In this document: positions 20,171-29,167 of the stretch, one piece after another
How the letters are laid out: every line of letters begins with the position of its first letter
Numbering within the stretch: the stretch's first letter is position 1
DNA from: Variovorax sp. IB41
Lineage (GTDB): Bacteria > Pseudomonadota > Gammaproteobacteria > Burkholderiales > Burkholderiaceae_C
NCBI RefSeq assembly: GCF_016405905.1
Contig: NZ_JAEFCB010000014.1
Coordinates: 1 to 64,000 of the forward strand
Reading direction: 5' to 3'
DNA: 64,000 nt
Program-made: the position numbers and the translations under genes
Notes under the pieces: model-generated
What the model was told of the DNA's origin: nothing
The model's database searches: none
What the model saw: only the letters and a program-made list of their open reading frames with translations

Positions 20171-20944
20171 TCAGGTCCAGCCCGCGTCCACCGTGAACTC
20201 CTGCGCCGTGCACATCTTCGCGTCGTCGGACGCGAGAAACAGCACCATGCGCGCGATGTCTTCCGGCATCAATTTGTCGGGCAGGCACTGGTTGCGCTTG
20301 AGGGCCTGCTCGCCCTCCTCGTCGAGCCACAGCTTCACCTGCCGCTCGGTCATCACCCAACCCGGCGACACCGTGTTGATGCGGATGCGGTCCTTGCCCA
20401 GATCGACTGCGAGGCCGCGCGTGAGTCCGTTCACCGACGACTTCGCGATCGCATAGCAGGGGTAGCCCGAGCCCTTGGTCTGCCAGCCGGTCGAGCCGAG
20501 GTTCACCACCGAGCCGAAGCCCAGGCGCTTCATGCCCGGCACCACGGATTGAATCGCGAAGAGTGCCGGACGCTCGTTGATCGCCATGCGGTTGTCGTAG
20601 TAATCCGGTGTGACCGATTCGAGCGTGTGGCGGTCGTCGCTCGCCACGTTGTTGACCAGCACCGCGAAGTCGCCGAACTCGGCGGCCGCATCGGCGATGG
20701 CGCCTTGCAGCGCGCCGATGTCGCGCACGTCGCAGGCGCGCCACCATGGCGCGTCGTGGCCGTCTGCGACGATCTGCTTTGCGAGCGCGGCGCTGGCGCT
20801 CTCGGCGATGTCGACGAAGGCCACCCGCGCGCCCTGCGCGGCAAAGGCGGCGACGATGGCCGCGCCGATGCCGCTGCCGCCGCCGGTGACGAACACGGTG
20901 CGGCCTTTCAGGCTCGGATGGATCGAGAGTTGGGGGGAATTCAA
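20171..20944 (-). CDS. SDR sugar 1-dehydrogenase, likely L-arabinose/D-galactose dehydrogenase
   Basis: A 257-residue classical SDR: TGGGSGIG near residue 20, NNVAS in the NNAG position, catalytic Tyr and Lys in YAIAK, and VSPGWVMT after the active site. The start is a TTG with GGAG seven bases upstream; no ATG in the right place exists, and the frame upstream crosses the operator. In the oxidative pathway it would oxidise the free aldose to its lactone for the divergent SMP-30 lactonase. Other sugars, or a role in another polyol oxidation, cannot be excluded. Confidence 0.85.
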   Translation of the reverse strand: MNSPQLSIHPSLKGRTVFVTGGGSGIGAAIVAAFAAQGARVAFVDIAESASAALAKQIVADGHDAPWWRACDVRDIGALQGAIADAAAEFGDFAVLVNNVASDDRHTLESVTPDYYDNRMAINERPALFAIQSVVPGMKRLGFGSVVNLGSTGWQTKGSGYPCYAIAKSSVNGLTRGLAVDLGKDRIRINTVSPGWVMTERQVKLWLDEEGEQALKRNQCLPDKLMPEDIARMVLFLASDDAKMCTAQEFTVDAGWT

Positions 20945-20978
20945 GAAGGGTCTCCAATGGGATGGAAAAATGACATTG

Positions 20979-21029
20979 CAAAATGCATATCGATCTATTC
21001 CATATTGTTTGATTTCAAATATCAATATG
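20979..21029. promoter_or_regulatory. Putative LysR operator between sugar dehydrogenase and lactonase genes
   Basis: Contains the same CAAAATGCATATCGATC (20979-20995) as the site at 19032-19048. Next to it CATATTG (21001-21007) and CAATATG (21023-21029) are perfect inverted repeats with 15 nt between. The region lies between divergent genes of one pathway. Confidence 0.7.
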
Positions 21030-21074
21030 CCTTGATACGATCCGCCGCGTCAAGGAGACATGACAAGGAAAACA

Positions 21075-21995
21075 ATGACGAGCTACACCGCACCCTCGAT
21101 CGAGGGCACCCCCGAATGCATCTGGCCCGCGGCCGCGAATCTCGGCGAGGGCACGCTCTGGTCGCAGCGCGAGCAGGCGCTCTACTGGATCGACATCCTC
21201 ACGCCGCGCCTGTTCTGGTATCGGCCCGCCGACGGCGCGCGGCGGGCCTGGCAGTTCGACGAGGAGATCACCGCCATCTCGGAGCGCGCCAACGCGCCGG
21301 GCCTGGTCCTCACGCTGCGCCGCGGCTTCGCGCTCTTCGACACGAACCAGCTGCCGGGCGCTGGCGCCAAGCCGCGCTACCTGCACCAGCCCGAACCCGA
21401 GCGCACGAACAACCGCTTCAACGACGGCAAGTGCGACAGCCGCGGCCGCTTCTGGGGCGGCAGCATGGACTTCGACTGCAAGGCGCCCACCGGTGCGCTC
21501 TATCGCTACGACGCCGATGGCACGTGCACGAAGCACGACGACGGCTTCGAGGTGACCAACGGGCCCACCTGGTCGGCCGACGGCCGCACCATGTACTTCA
21601 ACAACACGGTGCTCAACAACCTCTACGCCTACGACTTCGACATGGAAGCCGGCACGGTGTCGAACCGCCGGGTGTGGCACCGCTTTCCCAAGCCGGACGG
21701 CCTGCCCGACGGCATGACCACCGACGCGGCCGGGCGCCTGTGGATCGCGCACTGGGACGGCGCCTGCGTCACCTGCCACGACCCGGTGACCGCGGCGGAG
21801 CTCGGCCGCATCACGCTGCCCGCGAGCAACGTGACCGACTGCGCCTTCGGCGGCGCCGACATGCAGACGCTCTACATCACGACCGCGCGCAACGGCCGCA
21901 CCGAAGAGCAGCTCAAGAGCGAGCCGCTGGCCGGCGGCCTCTTCGCCGTGCGCATCGGCAGCCCGGGCGTTCCGGCGGCGTTGTTCGCCGGCTGA
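21075..21995 (+). CDS. SMP-30/gluconolactonase-family sugar lactonase
   Basis: About 306 residues forming a six-bladed propeller of the SMP-30/regucalcin family. Metal-site signatures are visible: GEGTLW near the N-terminus, NRFNDGKCDSRGRFWGG, NGPTWSADGRTMYF and PDGLPDGMTTDAAGRLW. It opens a sugar lactone (arabinono- or galactono-lactone) to the aldonate used by the IlvD/Edd dehydratase. The ATG at 21075 follows AAGGA by a normal gap; an ATG 15 bases earlier follows AAGGAG by only two bases. Confidence 0.9.
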   Translation: MTSYTAPSIEGTPECIWPAAANLGEGTLWSQREQALYWIDILTPRLFWYRPADGARRAWQFDEEITAISERANAPGLVLTLRRGFALFDTNQLPGAGAKPRYLHQPEPERTNNRFNDGKCDSRGRFWGGSMDFDCKAPTGALYRYDADGTCTKHDDGFEVTNGPTWSADGRTMYFNNTVLNNLYAYDFDMEAGTVSNRRVWHRFPKPDGLPDGMTTDAAGRLWIAHWDGACVTCHDPVTAAELGRITLPASNVTDCAFGGADMQTLYITTARNGRTEEQLKSEPLAGGLFAVRIGSPGVPAALFAG

Positions 21996-22057
21996 GTCCC
22001 CTCACCGTTCGGCCTGAGTCCCCTCACCGTTCGGGCTGAGCGCCTCACCGTTCGGGC
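21992..22057. repeat. Three tandem copies of a 22-bp unit
   Basis: CTGAGTCCCCTCACCGTTCG recurs with a period of 22, 22 and 21 bp from 21992, 22014 and 22036, just after the lactonase stop. The unit equals the left edge of the adjoining palindrome, suggesting it arose by slippage from it. Confidence 0.8.
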
Positions 22058-22107
22058 TGAGCTTGTCGAAGCCTTGCGCAGCGCTTCGACAAGCTCAGCC
22101 TGAACGG
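22048..22107. terminator. Long palindrome between convergent lactonase and galM
   Basis: Twenty-five-base arms at 22048-22072 and 22083-22107 pair with one mismatch around a 10-nt loop. The core GAGCTTGTCGAAGC/GCTTCGACAAGCTC is a well-known dispersed repeat of Burkholderiales and pseudomonads. Lying between two convergent stop codons, it should work as a bidirectional terminator. Confidence 0.7.
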
Positions 22108-22132
22108 TTGTTATTGAACGTCTCGCGCGTAC

Positions 22133-23203
22133 TCAGCCGACGCTGAAGCGGTGTTCCGTGGTGCTCGCGAACACCTCGCCCGGCCGCAGCACGGTCGACG
22201 GAAATGCCGGCTGGTTCGGCGAATCCGGGTAGTGCTGCGTCTCCAGGCAGAGGCCGTCGCCCTGCCGCAGGCTCGCGCCCTGCGACCCCATGAGGCTGCC
22301 GTCGAGGAAGTTGCCCGAATAGAACTGCACGCCCGGTTCGGTCGTGTGCACTTCCATCACGCGGCCCGAGGCTTCGTGCTCGACGCGCGCGGCCAATGCG
22401 AGGCCGCCGCCGTTGCGGTCGCCGTCAAGAATCCAGTTGTGGTCGTAGCCATGCGCGCGCAGCAGTTGCTCGTGCCCTTCGCGGATGCGTTCGCCAATGC
22501 GCGTTGGCGAGCGGAAATCGAACGGCGTCGCGCCCACCTCGGCCACACCGAGCGGAATCAGCTGCGCATCGACCGGGCAGAAGCGGCTCGCGGGCAGCGT
22601 CAACCGGTGGTCCATCACATCGCCGCCGCCCGCGAGGTTGAAGTAGTCGTGGTGGCTCAGGTTCAGCACCGTCGGCTTGTCGGTCTCCGCGCGGTAGTCG
22701 ATGCGCCATGTGTTCCCGGTCGCCGAGAGCGTGTAGCGCACCGTGAGCCCCACTTCGCCGGGATAGCCCTCTTCGCCATCCACGCTCGTGTAGCGCAGCT
22801 CGATCGCGACGTCGCCGCGCGCGTCTTCCGCGGACACCGGCGCGATTTCCCAGAAGCGCGTGCCGAAACCCTTCGGCCCGCCATGCAGCGAATTCGCGCC
22901 ATCGTTGATGCCCACCTGGTGCACAGCGCCATCGAGCGTGAAGCGCCCCGCCGCGATGCGGTTCGCATAGCGCCCGACGATGGTGCCGAAGTGCGGATGC
23001 GGCTTCAGGTAGTCGTCCAGCGACGGCAGGCCCAGCACGATGTTCGCGCCCTGCCCGTGCCGGTCGGGCACATGCAAGGCAGTGACGATGCCGCCGTGGT
23101 TGATGGCACACAGGCGCAGGCCGCAGCCGTTGTCCAGGGTGTATTCGGTCACCGCGCGCCCATCGGGCATGCGGCCGTATTCACGTGAGGTGATGCTGCT
23201 CAT
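22133..23203 (-). CDS. galM: Aldose 1-epimerase (mutarotase) GalM
   Basis: A 356-residue mutarotase that interconverts alpha and beta anomers of free aldoses in the cytoplasm. Family signatures: NHGGIVTALHVPDRHG, the active-site RYANRIAAGRF segment, GGPKGFG, LSHHDYFNLAG with the catalytic histidine, and GYDHNWIL. The start is an ATG with GGAG upstream that overlaps the hydrolase stop as ATGA, so the two are translationally coupled. It fits the neighbouring sugar regulon but is transcribed with the hydrolase and the 1590-residue fusion protein. Confidence 0.9.
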   Translation of the reverse strand: MSSITSREYGRMPDGRAVTEYTLDNGCGLRLCAINHGGIVTALHVPDRHGQGANIVLGLPSLDDYLKPHPHFGTIVGRYANRIAAGRFTLDGAVHQVGINDGANSLHGGPKGFGTRFWEIAPVSAEDARGDVAIELRYTSVDGEEGYPGEVGLTVRYTLSATGNTWRIDYRAETDKPTVLNLSHHDYFNLAGGGDVMDHRLTLPASRFCPVDAQLIPLGVAEVGATPFDFRSPTRIGERIREGHEQLLRAHGYDHNWILDGDRNGGGLALAARVEHEASGRVMEVHTTEPGVQFYSGNFLDGSLMGSQGASLRQGDGLCLETQHYPDSPNQPAFPSTVLRPGEVFASTTEHRFSVG

Positions 23204-24171
23204 TCGGCTCCAGGGGTTGGCGGAAACAACGCCTCCAGCGCGCACTGCGATGCGGCGTGCAGGCCGATGCGGTCCGTGAGGTCGTGATAGGTGGGCGGCT
23301 CGGCCGCATGGGTCTTCACCTCGATGCGGTGCCCCGCCTTCGCCACCGCATCGCCGAAGCGCTGCTGCAGGGCGAAGGGCGTGTTCCTGTCGTCGCGGTT
23401 GCCGATCAGCACGATGCGCCGCGCCGGGTCGCGCACGATGCCGTTCACATGATCGAGCGGATCGTAGAACTGCGTGCTGCCGGTGGTGTCGGTGCGGCCG
23501 TCTTTCGACATGCCGAGCATGCGCGCGCGTTCGAGCAGCCCGTAGGCGCCCGAGGTCAGCACCGCGCAGGCCACGCGCGTGCGGCCCATGGTGAGCAGCG
23601 CGGCGCCCGCGGTCGCGCCGCCGCTGTGGCCCAGGATCACGATGCGCTGCAGCTGGTGGCGCTGCATGAGCGCATCGAGCGCGGCGTCGAGCGCGTGGAA
23701 CTCCACGGGCTCACGGCGCCGCCTGTGGTCGCCCGACGAGCCATAGGTGCCGGGCCGCGCCATGAAGATCCACGGCACGCCCGCGCGGTCGCGGCTGCGC
23801 TGTGCATCGAGCGTGCGCAGCGCCTCGGTGTTGCCGGGAATGCGCGTGGGCGGCTGGTCCATCACGCCGTCGCGGTCGCCGGAGAACTGCACGATCGCCA
23901 CGCGCGCGCCGTCGATCTCGTCGCTCGCGAAATAGCGGATGCAGGCCGGGCCTTCGACAGCCTGCACCCAGAGGTAGCCGCGGCGGTCGGGGCAGTTCGC
24001 GCGCACGGCCGGCTGGTTCCAGTGCAGCACCGCGTCCTCGGCGGCCACGCCTGATGCCGCCCGTGCCGCCGGGTCGCGCAGGTCGGCGCCGGCGCGCTGC
24101 GCGCAGGCCGCCTGCATCAGCGCGAACAGAAGCACGAACGCGAGATGGCAGTGCCGCCGCAGGACGGGCAT
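23200..24171 (-). CDS. Exported alpha/beta-hydrolase-like protein (GHSGG)
   Basis: A 323-residue protein starting with a signal sequence (HCHLAFVLLFALMQAACA; a lipoprotein cysteine is possible but the lipobox is poor). The nucleophile elbow ILGHSGGATAG and the upstream MARPGTYGSSGDH look like an alpha/beta hydrolase with serine nucleophile; His in PTYHDL is a candidate for the triad. Substrate unknown. It lies 15 bp after the large fusion gene and overlaps galM by four bases. An envelope esterase or peptidase acting on the product of the fusion protein is an inference only. Confidence 0.72.
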   Translation of the reverse strand: MPVLRRHCHLAFVLLFALMQAACAQRAGADLRDPAARAASGVAAEDAVLHWNQPAVRANCPDRRGYLWVQAVEGPACIRYFASDEIDGARVAIVQFSGDRDGVMDQPPTRIPGNTEALRTLDAQRSRDRAGVPWIFMARPGTYGSSGDHRRRREPVEFHALDAALDALMQRHQLQRIVILGHSGGATAGAALLTMGRTRVACAVLTSGAYGLLERARMLGMSKDGRTDTTGSTQFYDPLDHVNGIVRDPARRIVLIGNRDDRNTPFALQQRFGDAVAKAGHRIEVKTHAAEPPTYHDLTDRIGLHAASQCALEALFPPTPGAE

Positions 24172-24185
24172 GAAAGACAGCGTTG

Positions 24186-27100
24186 TCACAGCTTCTTGAG
24201 CAGCGCGGGAATGGTGCCGAAGTCCGAGCGGTCGCGGTCGCCCTTCACCAGCAGCAGGTCGCCGTCGCGCAGGTACTCGCCCAGGTACAGGGTCAGGTCG
24301 GCCGCGTTGTCGAAATGCGGACCGAGCAGGCTCACGGGCACTTCCTCCCGCAGCCAGCGCATCTCGTCGCCGTGCGTCACCACATGCGCGATGCCCGAGG
24401 CCAGCAGCGGCTCGGCCAGCCCGCGGTGCATCGCCTCGGCCTGCTCGCCCAGGTTGACGATGCGCCCGAGCACGCCGACCTTGCGGGCGACCGGCTGGTT
24501 GCCGGCAGGCGCGCGGTAGCTGCGCATGAAGCTCATCGCGTTGCGCATCGACATGACCTCGGCGTTCCAGCTGTCGTCCACCAGCGTGACCAGCGCACCG
24601 GTGCCGGTGCGCAGCGGCTCCACCTGCATCACCGAGGCGGGCAGCCGCACGTGGGGCATGCGCGCGCTGGCCTCCTCGGCGTCGAAGCCCATCGCCACGA
24701 TCGCGGCGAACGCCAGCGCCGAGTTGCGCACCAGCCCGATGCTGGCCACCGGGAACAGGTACTCGTGGATGCGCCCCTTGAACGAGAGCCGCACGCGGCA
24801 GCCCGAGGCCTCGGGGCGCGCATCGAGCAGGCGGACGTTGTCGTTCGGCCCGGTGCCCACGGTCCACACCTTGGCGGCCGTGCGCATCGCGGCCTTCACC
24901 ACCTTCGCCAGGTGGGGAATGTGCGCGCTCACAACGGCGATGCCGCCGGGCTCCAGCCCGAGGAAGGCGCGCGACTTGTACTCGGCCGTCTTCTCCAGCG
25001 TGTCGGTCTTGGCGGTCTGCGAAAGCCCCACCTCGGTGAGGATCGCCACGTGCGGGCGCGCCTCCAGCGAGATCGGGCCGCGGTCCATCCACAGCGCGCT
25101 CTGCGCCATCTCCAGGATGCACACGTCCACGTCGGGCCCCAGGCTGGCCATGGCGCCGGGCACGCCGACGCGCGAGTTGTTGTTCTCCACCGTGGTGAGC
25201 ACGCGCGCGCCCGGCGGCAAGAGGTCGCGCACCATCGCGATGGTGGACGACTTGCCCACCGTGCCGGTCACGCCCACCACCAGCCCCTTGTAGCGCGCCC
25301 GCGCGGCCGCGCCGAGCGAGAGCAGCGCGCGGATCGGGTCGGGCACCTGCAGCAGCGGAAAGTCCGGTGGCAGCCCTTCGACCGCGTGCTGCACGATCGC
25401 GCCCGCGCACTGGGTGTGCAGGCGCTGCAGGTCGTCGTGCTGGTCCCACTCCTCGGGCGCGCGGCTGAAGTTCTCGTGCGCGGCCAGCGTGCGGTAGTCC
25501 GACGCGACGAACAGCGCCGGCCCCGGCCGCACCTTCAGGTGCATCGGAAGGCGCACCACCGACTGCACCGACCAGCCCGCGGGCGGCGGCACCAGCCACT
25601 GGCCGCCGGTGATCTGCGCGAGCTGCTCGGCGGTCCACACCGGCCCGGGCTCGCGGCTCGCGCCGGGGAGGTTGACCGACAGCACCGGCGCGCGGGTCTC
25701 GGGCAACGGCGCCGGCACGCCGGGCATGCGCAGGCCGCACCACACGGGAAGCCGCCGCGCGCCCGGCAGGTCCGGCGCGCCGCGCAGGCGAACTTCGAGC
25801 TGCAGCACGTCGCTTTCCATCTGCCGCGCGAGTGGCGGGCGCAGGCCATAGCGGTCGCGGTAGATGCGCCCGGGCGTCCAGCGGCTGGTCGGCCACATCC
25901 AGTCGCAGGGGTCGTGGTCCATGCCCTCGCCCCAGGCCGGCATGGTCTTGCTGCGCGCGGGCAGCGCGCGGAACTGCAGGCGCAGGTCGGCCTCGACCGG
26001 CGCATCGACCGTCCAGAACGACTCGACCCACAAGAGCTGGCGGCCGAACACCTGGTTGGGCGTGCAGCGCATGCCCACCAGGCGCAGCGGCCCGATCTTC
26101 ACCGGCGCCATGGCCGCGTCCGCGGGCACGGCATCGACGACCCAGCCGGGCCTTGCGGTGCGCAGGGGCGGCGAGGCGCGGCGAGCCACCGTTGCATCAG
26201 CGTTCACCAACGGTTGCTGCAGCTGCTGCGGCAGCACCTCCCGCGCGGGCGGCGCCAGGTGCAGCACGCAGCCGCCGTCCGGCGTCGGAAAGACCTGTGT
26301 GCCCAGCGCGTGGCATTGGGCGGCGAAGTGCTCGCTCGCGGCGCGCGCGCGATCGGCTTCGTACGGTTCGGAGAACCCGAAGTCCACGCGAATGGGCGTG
26401 AACTTCACTTGCTCGACGCCGTGCGCATGGAGCGCGAGCGAGAAGATGCCCGCGTTCCACGCATCGCCGCGCATCGCGTCGAACAGCAGGTCGCCGGCGT
26501 CATGGATGATCGGCCGCCCGCGGTAGACCTCGATGCCCTGCAGCACATGCGCCGAGGTGCCCAGGATGGCGTCGGCGCCCGCGTCGATGATCGCGTGGCC
26601 CACGGCGATCTCGGCGCGCGAGGGCACCGTCTCCAGGTTGTCGCCCCAGTGCACCGCCACCAGCACCACGTCGGCCTCTGCGCGTGCCCTCGCGATGCGC
26701 GGCGCGAGCGTCGCGGTCCATTCGGCGGGATCGGCCAGCGGCAGGTAGGCGCCGCCCGGGTGCCAGGCCGTGGCCGCGAATTTCGGCTGCGTGGCATCGA
26801 GCGAGAACAGCGCCACGCGCACCTCGCCGGCGCGGCCCATCACCGGCCGCAGCGCGGCTTCGAGGTCGGGCCCGGTGCCCGCCGAGCCGATGCCCGCGGC
26901 GTCCAGCAGCGTCTTCTGTTCCAGGAGGGCCTGCGGGCCGTAGTCGCCGCTGTGGTTGTTGGCGGTGCTCACGAGGTCGATGCGCGCGGCCGTCAGCACG
27001 TCGATCATCTCGGGGCGCGCGCGGTAGTAGTAGGCGCCGGTCTCGTCCTTGTCGGCGCCCTGCTCGCCGGTGGTCGCGACCACGCATTCGAGGTTGACGA

Positions 27101-28958
27101 TGCGCAGGTCCGCATCGCGCAGCGCCGCAATGCCGCCGAGCATCGCCTGCGGGCCGCCCAGCTCGGCCATCCGGTAGTGCTGGCGCCGGCCCAGGTTCAC
27201 GTCGCCGCCCCAGGCCGCGACACCGCGCGGGCCCGGTGCGGCCGCCGTTTCCGCGGCGCCGGCTTCCGCCTGCTGCGCCTCGCGTTTCTGCAGCAGCCGG
27301 TGGTACGCCACGTAGCCCGAGAGGTAGTGCTCCACGTCGTCGATGCGCACGCGAAAGCTGTGGTGCTTGATGAAGAACGAGCCGGCCACGCGGTCCGGGT
27401 TGCGGAAGAACATCGCCAGCTCGGGCCAGAAGTGGCCGTTGGCCAGGTACCGCGCGCGGTGCTCCAGCGCGCGGTCGAACTTCTCGCGATCGAACCCCTC
27501 GAGCAGCGGACGCAGCGCCGGATCGGCCTCGATGCGCAGCACCATCTCGCGCGCCGCCATCATGAGTTCGAGCAGCGTCGGGAAGGTGGTGATGCGCTCC
27601 AGCACGAAGTCCAGGTACCCCGCCACGTTCTGCAGGCCGAACTGGTAGTAGCGCGTCTCGGGCCGGTAGCGCGTGAGCTCGTTGACGCAGTAGCTCAGCC
27701 AGTGGTCGTGCGCCTGCCAGTGCTTGGCGGCGATGAAATGGTCGAAGGCTTTCTCGACCACCGCGAGCCAGCGCTCGTCGCGCGTGAGCCCATAGAGGCG
27801 CATCAATCCGAAGGCGGCCTCGCCGTCGTAGTAGATGACGCGGAACGCATCCTTGATGTCGAGCTTGGGGAAGTTGAGCACGTGCACGAAGCGCCCGGAC
27901 TTCTGGTCCTGCATCGCGCGGATGCCGAGCGCGAGCTGCTCCATCAGCGTCATGTACTGCGGGTCGCCGGTGAGCTCGGTGTACTTCACCAGCGCGAGCA
28001 GGCAGACCGCGTTGCCGCCGAGCTTGACCTCGTTGCCCACGTCCACCAGCAGCGCCGCGCGCGTGCCGTCGGGCAGCGGCACCTGGCGGATCAGGCGCTG
28101 CGTGAGGATGCCCAGCGAGCGGTCGATGGCGGCCTTCTGCACGGCGCTGCGCGTGAGCTCCCAGGCCTCCAGCATCGCGTAGGTGGTGCTGGCGTGGCGC
28201 AGGGTGTTGTAGGTGGGGATGGCGCGGTCGAAGCAGGGAAACCAGCCGTAGTGGAATTCGCCCGTGGGCTTGACCTGCTCGGCGAGGTAGTCGCTTGCCG
28301 AATCGATCATCGCGCGGACCTGCCGCATGTTCCAGTGGTCCAGCCGGCGGTAGCCCGCGGCCTGGCCTTCGGCGGTAAGGGGCCAGGCGCCCTCGGCGTC
28401 CACGTACACGGCGCGGGTGGTGAAGCACCAGACGGGCGCCGCATCGTCCGCGGGAAAGTCGATCTCGGCGCCGAAGCGGCGCTTGGCATGCAGGCGCAGG
28501 TTGGTGGCGTTGGGCAGCGCATGCTCCACCTCGCCGCTGTAGAGCACCGCCGCGCCCTGCATCTCCTGCGCGAGCATCGCGTGCTTGAAGTGCGCATCGA
28601 AGGCGATGCCCTGATTGAAATAGTTGCGCTTGGTTTGCGCCAACTTCGCCTTCAGCGCGCCCCAGCTCATGGCCGTGACCGTGTCGACGATTTCCGCGCG
28701 CAGGCGCTCCGGAGGCCGGTCGCCGCGCTTGGCCTGCACGGCGGCCGCATCGGCGGCGCGCTGCCATGCGGCTTCGAGGTCGGGGCCGCGTCCGGCCACC
28801 ACGCGGGCGCGGCTCTCGCCTTCGCCCAGGGCGAAGAACACCACGCACCCCGCCTCCGCGGTGGCGGGCGACGCAAGGGGCAAGGCGCCCTCGGCATCCG
28901 CCAGGGCGAGCCTGGCACGGTTCAACAGATCGGCGAGGGGGTGGGGGTCGTGCGTCAT
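24186..28958 (-). CDS. Giant fusion: alpha-helical barrel + CapA-like domain + MurF-like ligase (1590 aa)
   Basis: One uninterrupted frame encodes three recognisable parts. Residues about 75-565 look like an (alpha/alpha) toroid of glycosidase/epimerase type, rich in W, Y, H and helical repeats (NTLRHASTTYAMLEAW, IYYDGEAAFGLMRLYGL). About 580-850 is a CapA/PgsA poly-gamma-glutamate domain of the metallophosphoesterase fold (WGGDVNLGRR, IVNLECV, STANNHSGDYG, VAVHWGDN, GTSAHVLQGIE). About 890-1100 is a beta-rich linker. About 1110-1590 is a complete MurF-like ligase with P-loop GVTGTVGKSST (about 1228-1238) and ENNNSRVG. CapB of poly-glutamate capsules is also a Mur-type ligase, so amide-polymer synthesis is a reasonable guess. 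No transmembrane segment or signal peptide is obvious. Third-position GC bias continues throughout, so this is one gene and not an assembly join. Confidence 0.85.
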   Translation of the reverse strand: MTHDPHPLADLLNRARLALADAEGALPLASPATAEAGCVVFFALGEGESRARVVAGRGPDLEAAWQRAADAAAVQAKRGDRPPERLRAEIVDTVTAMSWGALKAKLAQTKRNYFNQGIAFDAHFKHAMLAQEMQGAAVLYSGEVEHALPNATNLRLHAKRRFGAEIDFPADDAAPVWCFTTRAVYVDAEGAWPLTAEGQAAGYRRLDHWNMRQVRAMIDSASDYLAEQVKPTGEFHYGWFPCFDRAIPTYNTLRHASTTYAMLEAWELTRSAVQKAAIDRSLGILTQRLIRQVPLPDGTRAALLVDVGNEVKLGGNAVCLLALVKYTELTGDPQYMTLMEQLALGIRAMQDQKSGRFVHVLNFPKLDIKDAFRVIYYDGEAAFGLMRLYGLTRDERWLAVVEKAFDHFIAAKHWQAHDHWLSYCVNELTRYRPETRYYQFGLQNVAGYLDFVLERITTFPTLLELMMAAREMVLRIEADPALRPLLEGFDREKFDRALEHRARYLANGHFWPELAMFFRNPDRVAGSFFIKHHSFRVRIDDVEHYLSGYVAYHRLLQKREAQQAEAGAAETAAAPGPRGVAAWGGDVNLGRRQHYRMAELGGPQAMLGGIAALRDADLRIVNLECVVATTGEQGADKDETGAYYYRARPEMIDVLTAARIDLVSTANNHSGDYGPQALLEQKTLLDAAGIGSAGTGPDLEAALRPVMGRAGEVRVALFSLDATQPKFAATAWHPGGAYLPLADPAEWTATLAPRIARARAEADVVLVAVHWGDNLETVPSRAEIAVGHAIIDAGADAILGTSAHVLQGIEVYRGRPIIHDAGDLLFDAMRGDAWNAGIFSLALHAHGVEQVKFTPIRVDFGFSEPYEADRARAASEHFAAQCHALGTQVFPTPDGGCVLHLAPPAREVLPQQLQQPLVNADATVARRASPPLRTARPGWVVDAVPADAAMAPVKIGPLRLVGMRCTPNQVFGRQLLWVESFWTVDAPVEADLRLQFRALPARSKTMPAWGEGMDHDPCDWMWPTSRWTPGRIYRDRYGLRPPLARQMESDVLQLEVRLRGAPDLPGARRLPVWCGLRMPGVPAPLPETRAPVLSVNLPGASREPGPVWTAEQLAQITGGQWLVPPPAGWSVQSVVRLPMHLKVRPGPALFVASDYRTLAAHENFSRAPEEWDQHDDLQRLHTQCAGAIVQHAVEGLPPDFPLLQVPDPIRALLSLGAAARARYKGLVVGVTGTVGKSSTIAMVRDLLPPGARVLTTVENNNSRVGVPGAMASLGPDVDVCILEMAQSALWMDRGPISLEARPHVAILTEVGLSQTAKTDTLEKTAEYKSRAFLGLEPGGIAVVSAHIPHLAKVVKAAMRTAAKVWTVGTGPNDNVRLLDARPEASGCRVRLSFKGRIHEYLFPVASIGLVRNSALAFAAIVAMGFDAEEASARMPHVRLPASVMQVEPLRTGTGALVTLVDDSWNAEVMSMRNAMSFMRSYRAPAGNQPVARKVGVLGRIVNLGEQAEAMHRGLAEPLLASGIAHVVTHGDEMRWLREEVPVSLLGPHFDNAADLTLYLGEYLRDGDLLLVKGDRDRSDFGTIPALLKKL

Positions 28959-29167
28959 TCCACCGCGAATGATGACAGGCCGCAGCGCACCCTGCCATCC
29001 CGGCGATCCATGAGGGCGCGGGTGCCGTTCAGGTGCTGCTCAGGTACCGGGTCTACAGCCTCGGCAGTTCCACGCGACGGTTCTTCGCGCGGACATCGGC
29101 GGTGGAAGATGGGCCATGTCGTTTTCAGTTGCGGGGCAGATGTGAAGGTCGCGGAAAGGGCATTCAT
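28959..29167. other. Upstream region of the fusion gene, no recognisable gene
   Basis: About 210 bp between the fusion gene start and repeat A1. No open frame with coding bias was seen. The promoter of the fusion-hydrolase-galM unit should lie here, but no convincing -35/-10 pair was found. Confidence 0.5.

Noticed and set aside
20025-20981. A minus-strand frame over the sugar dehydrogenase and repeat B2
   Set aside because: Frame-shifted reading of the SDR gene with Arg-rich composition; the other frame has TGGGSGIG and YAIAK.
23200-26031. A 943-codon minus-strand frame covering the hydrolase and part of the fusion gene
   Set aside because: Only the last 323 codons resemble a protein (signal peptide and GHSGG); the rest is an out-of-frame reading of the fusion gene, rich in Arg, Gly and Ala.
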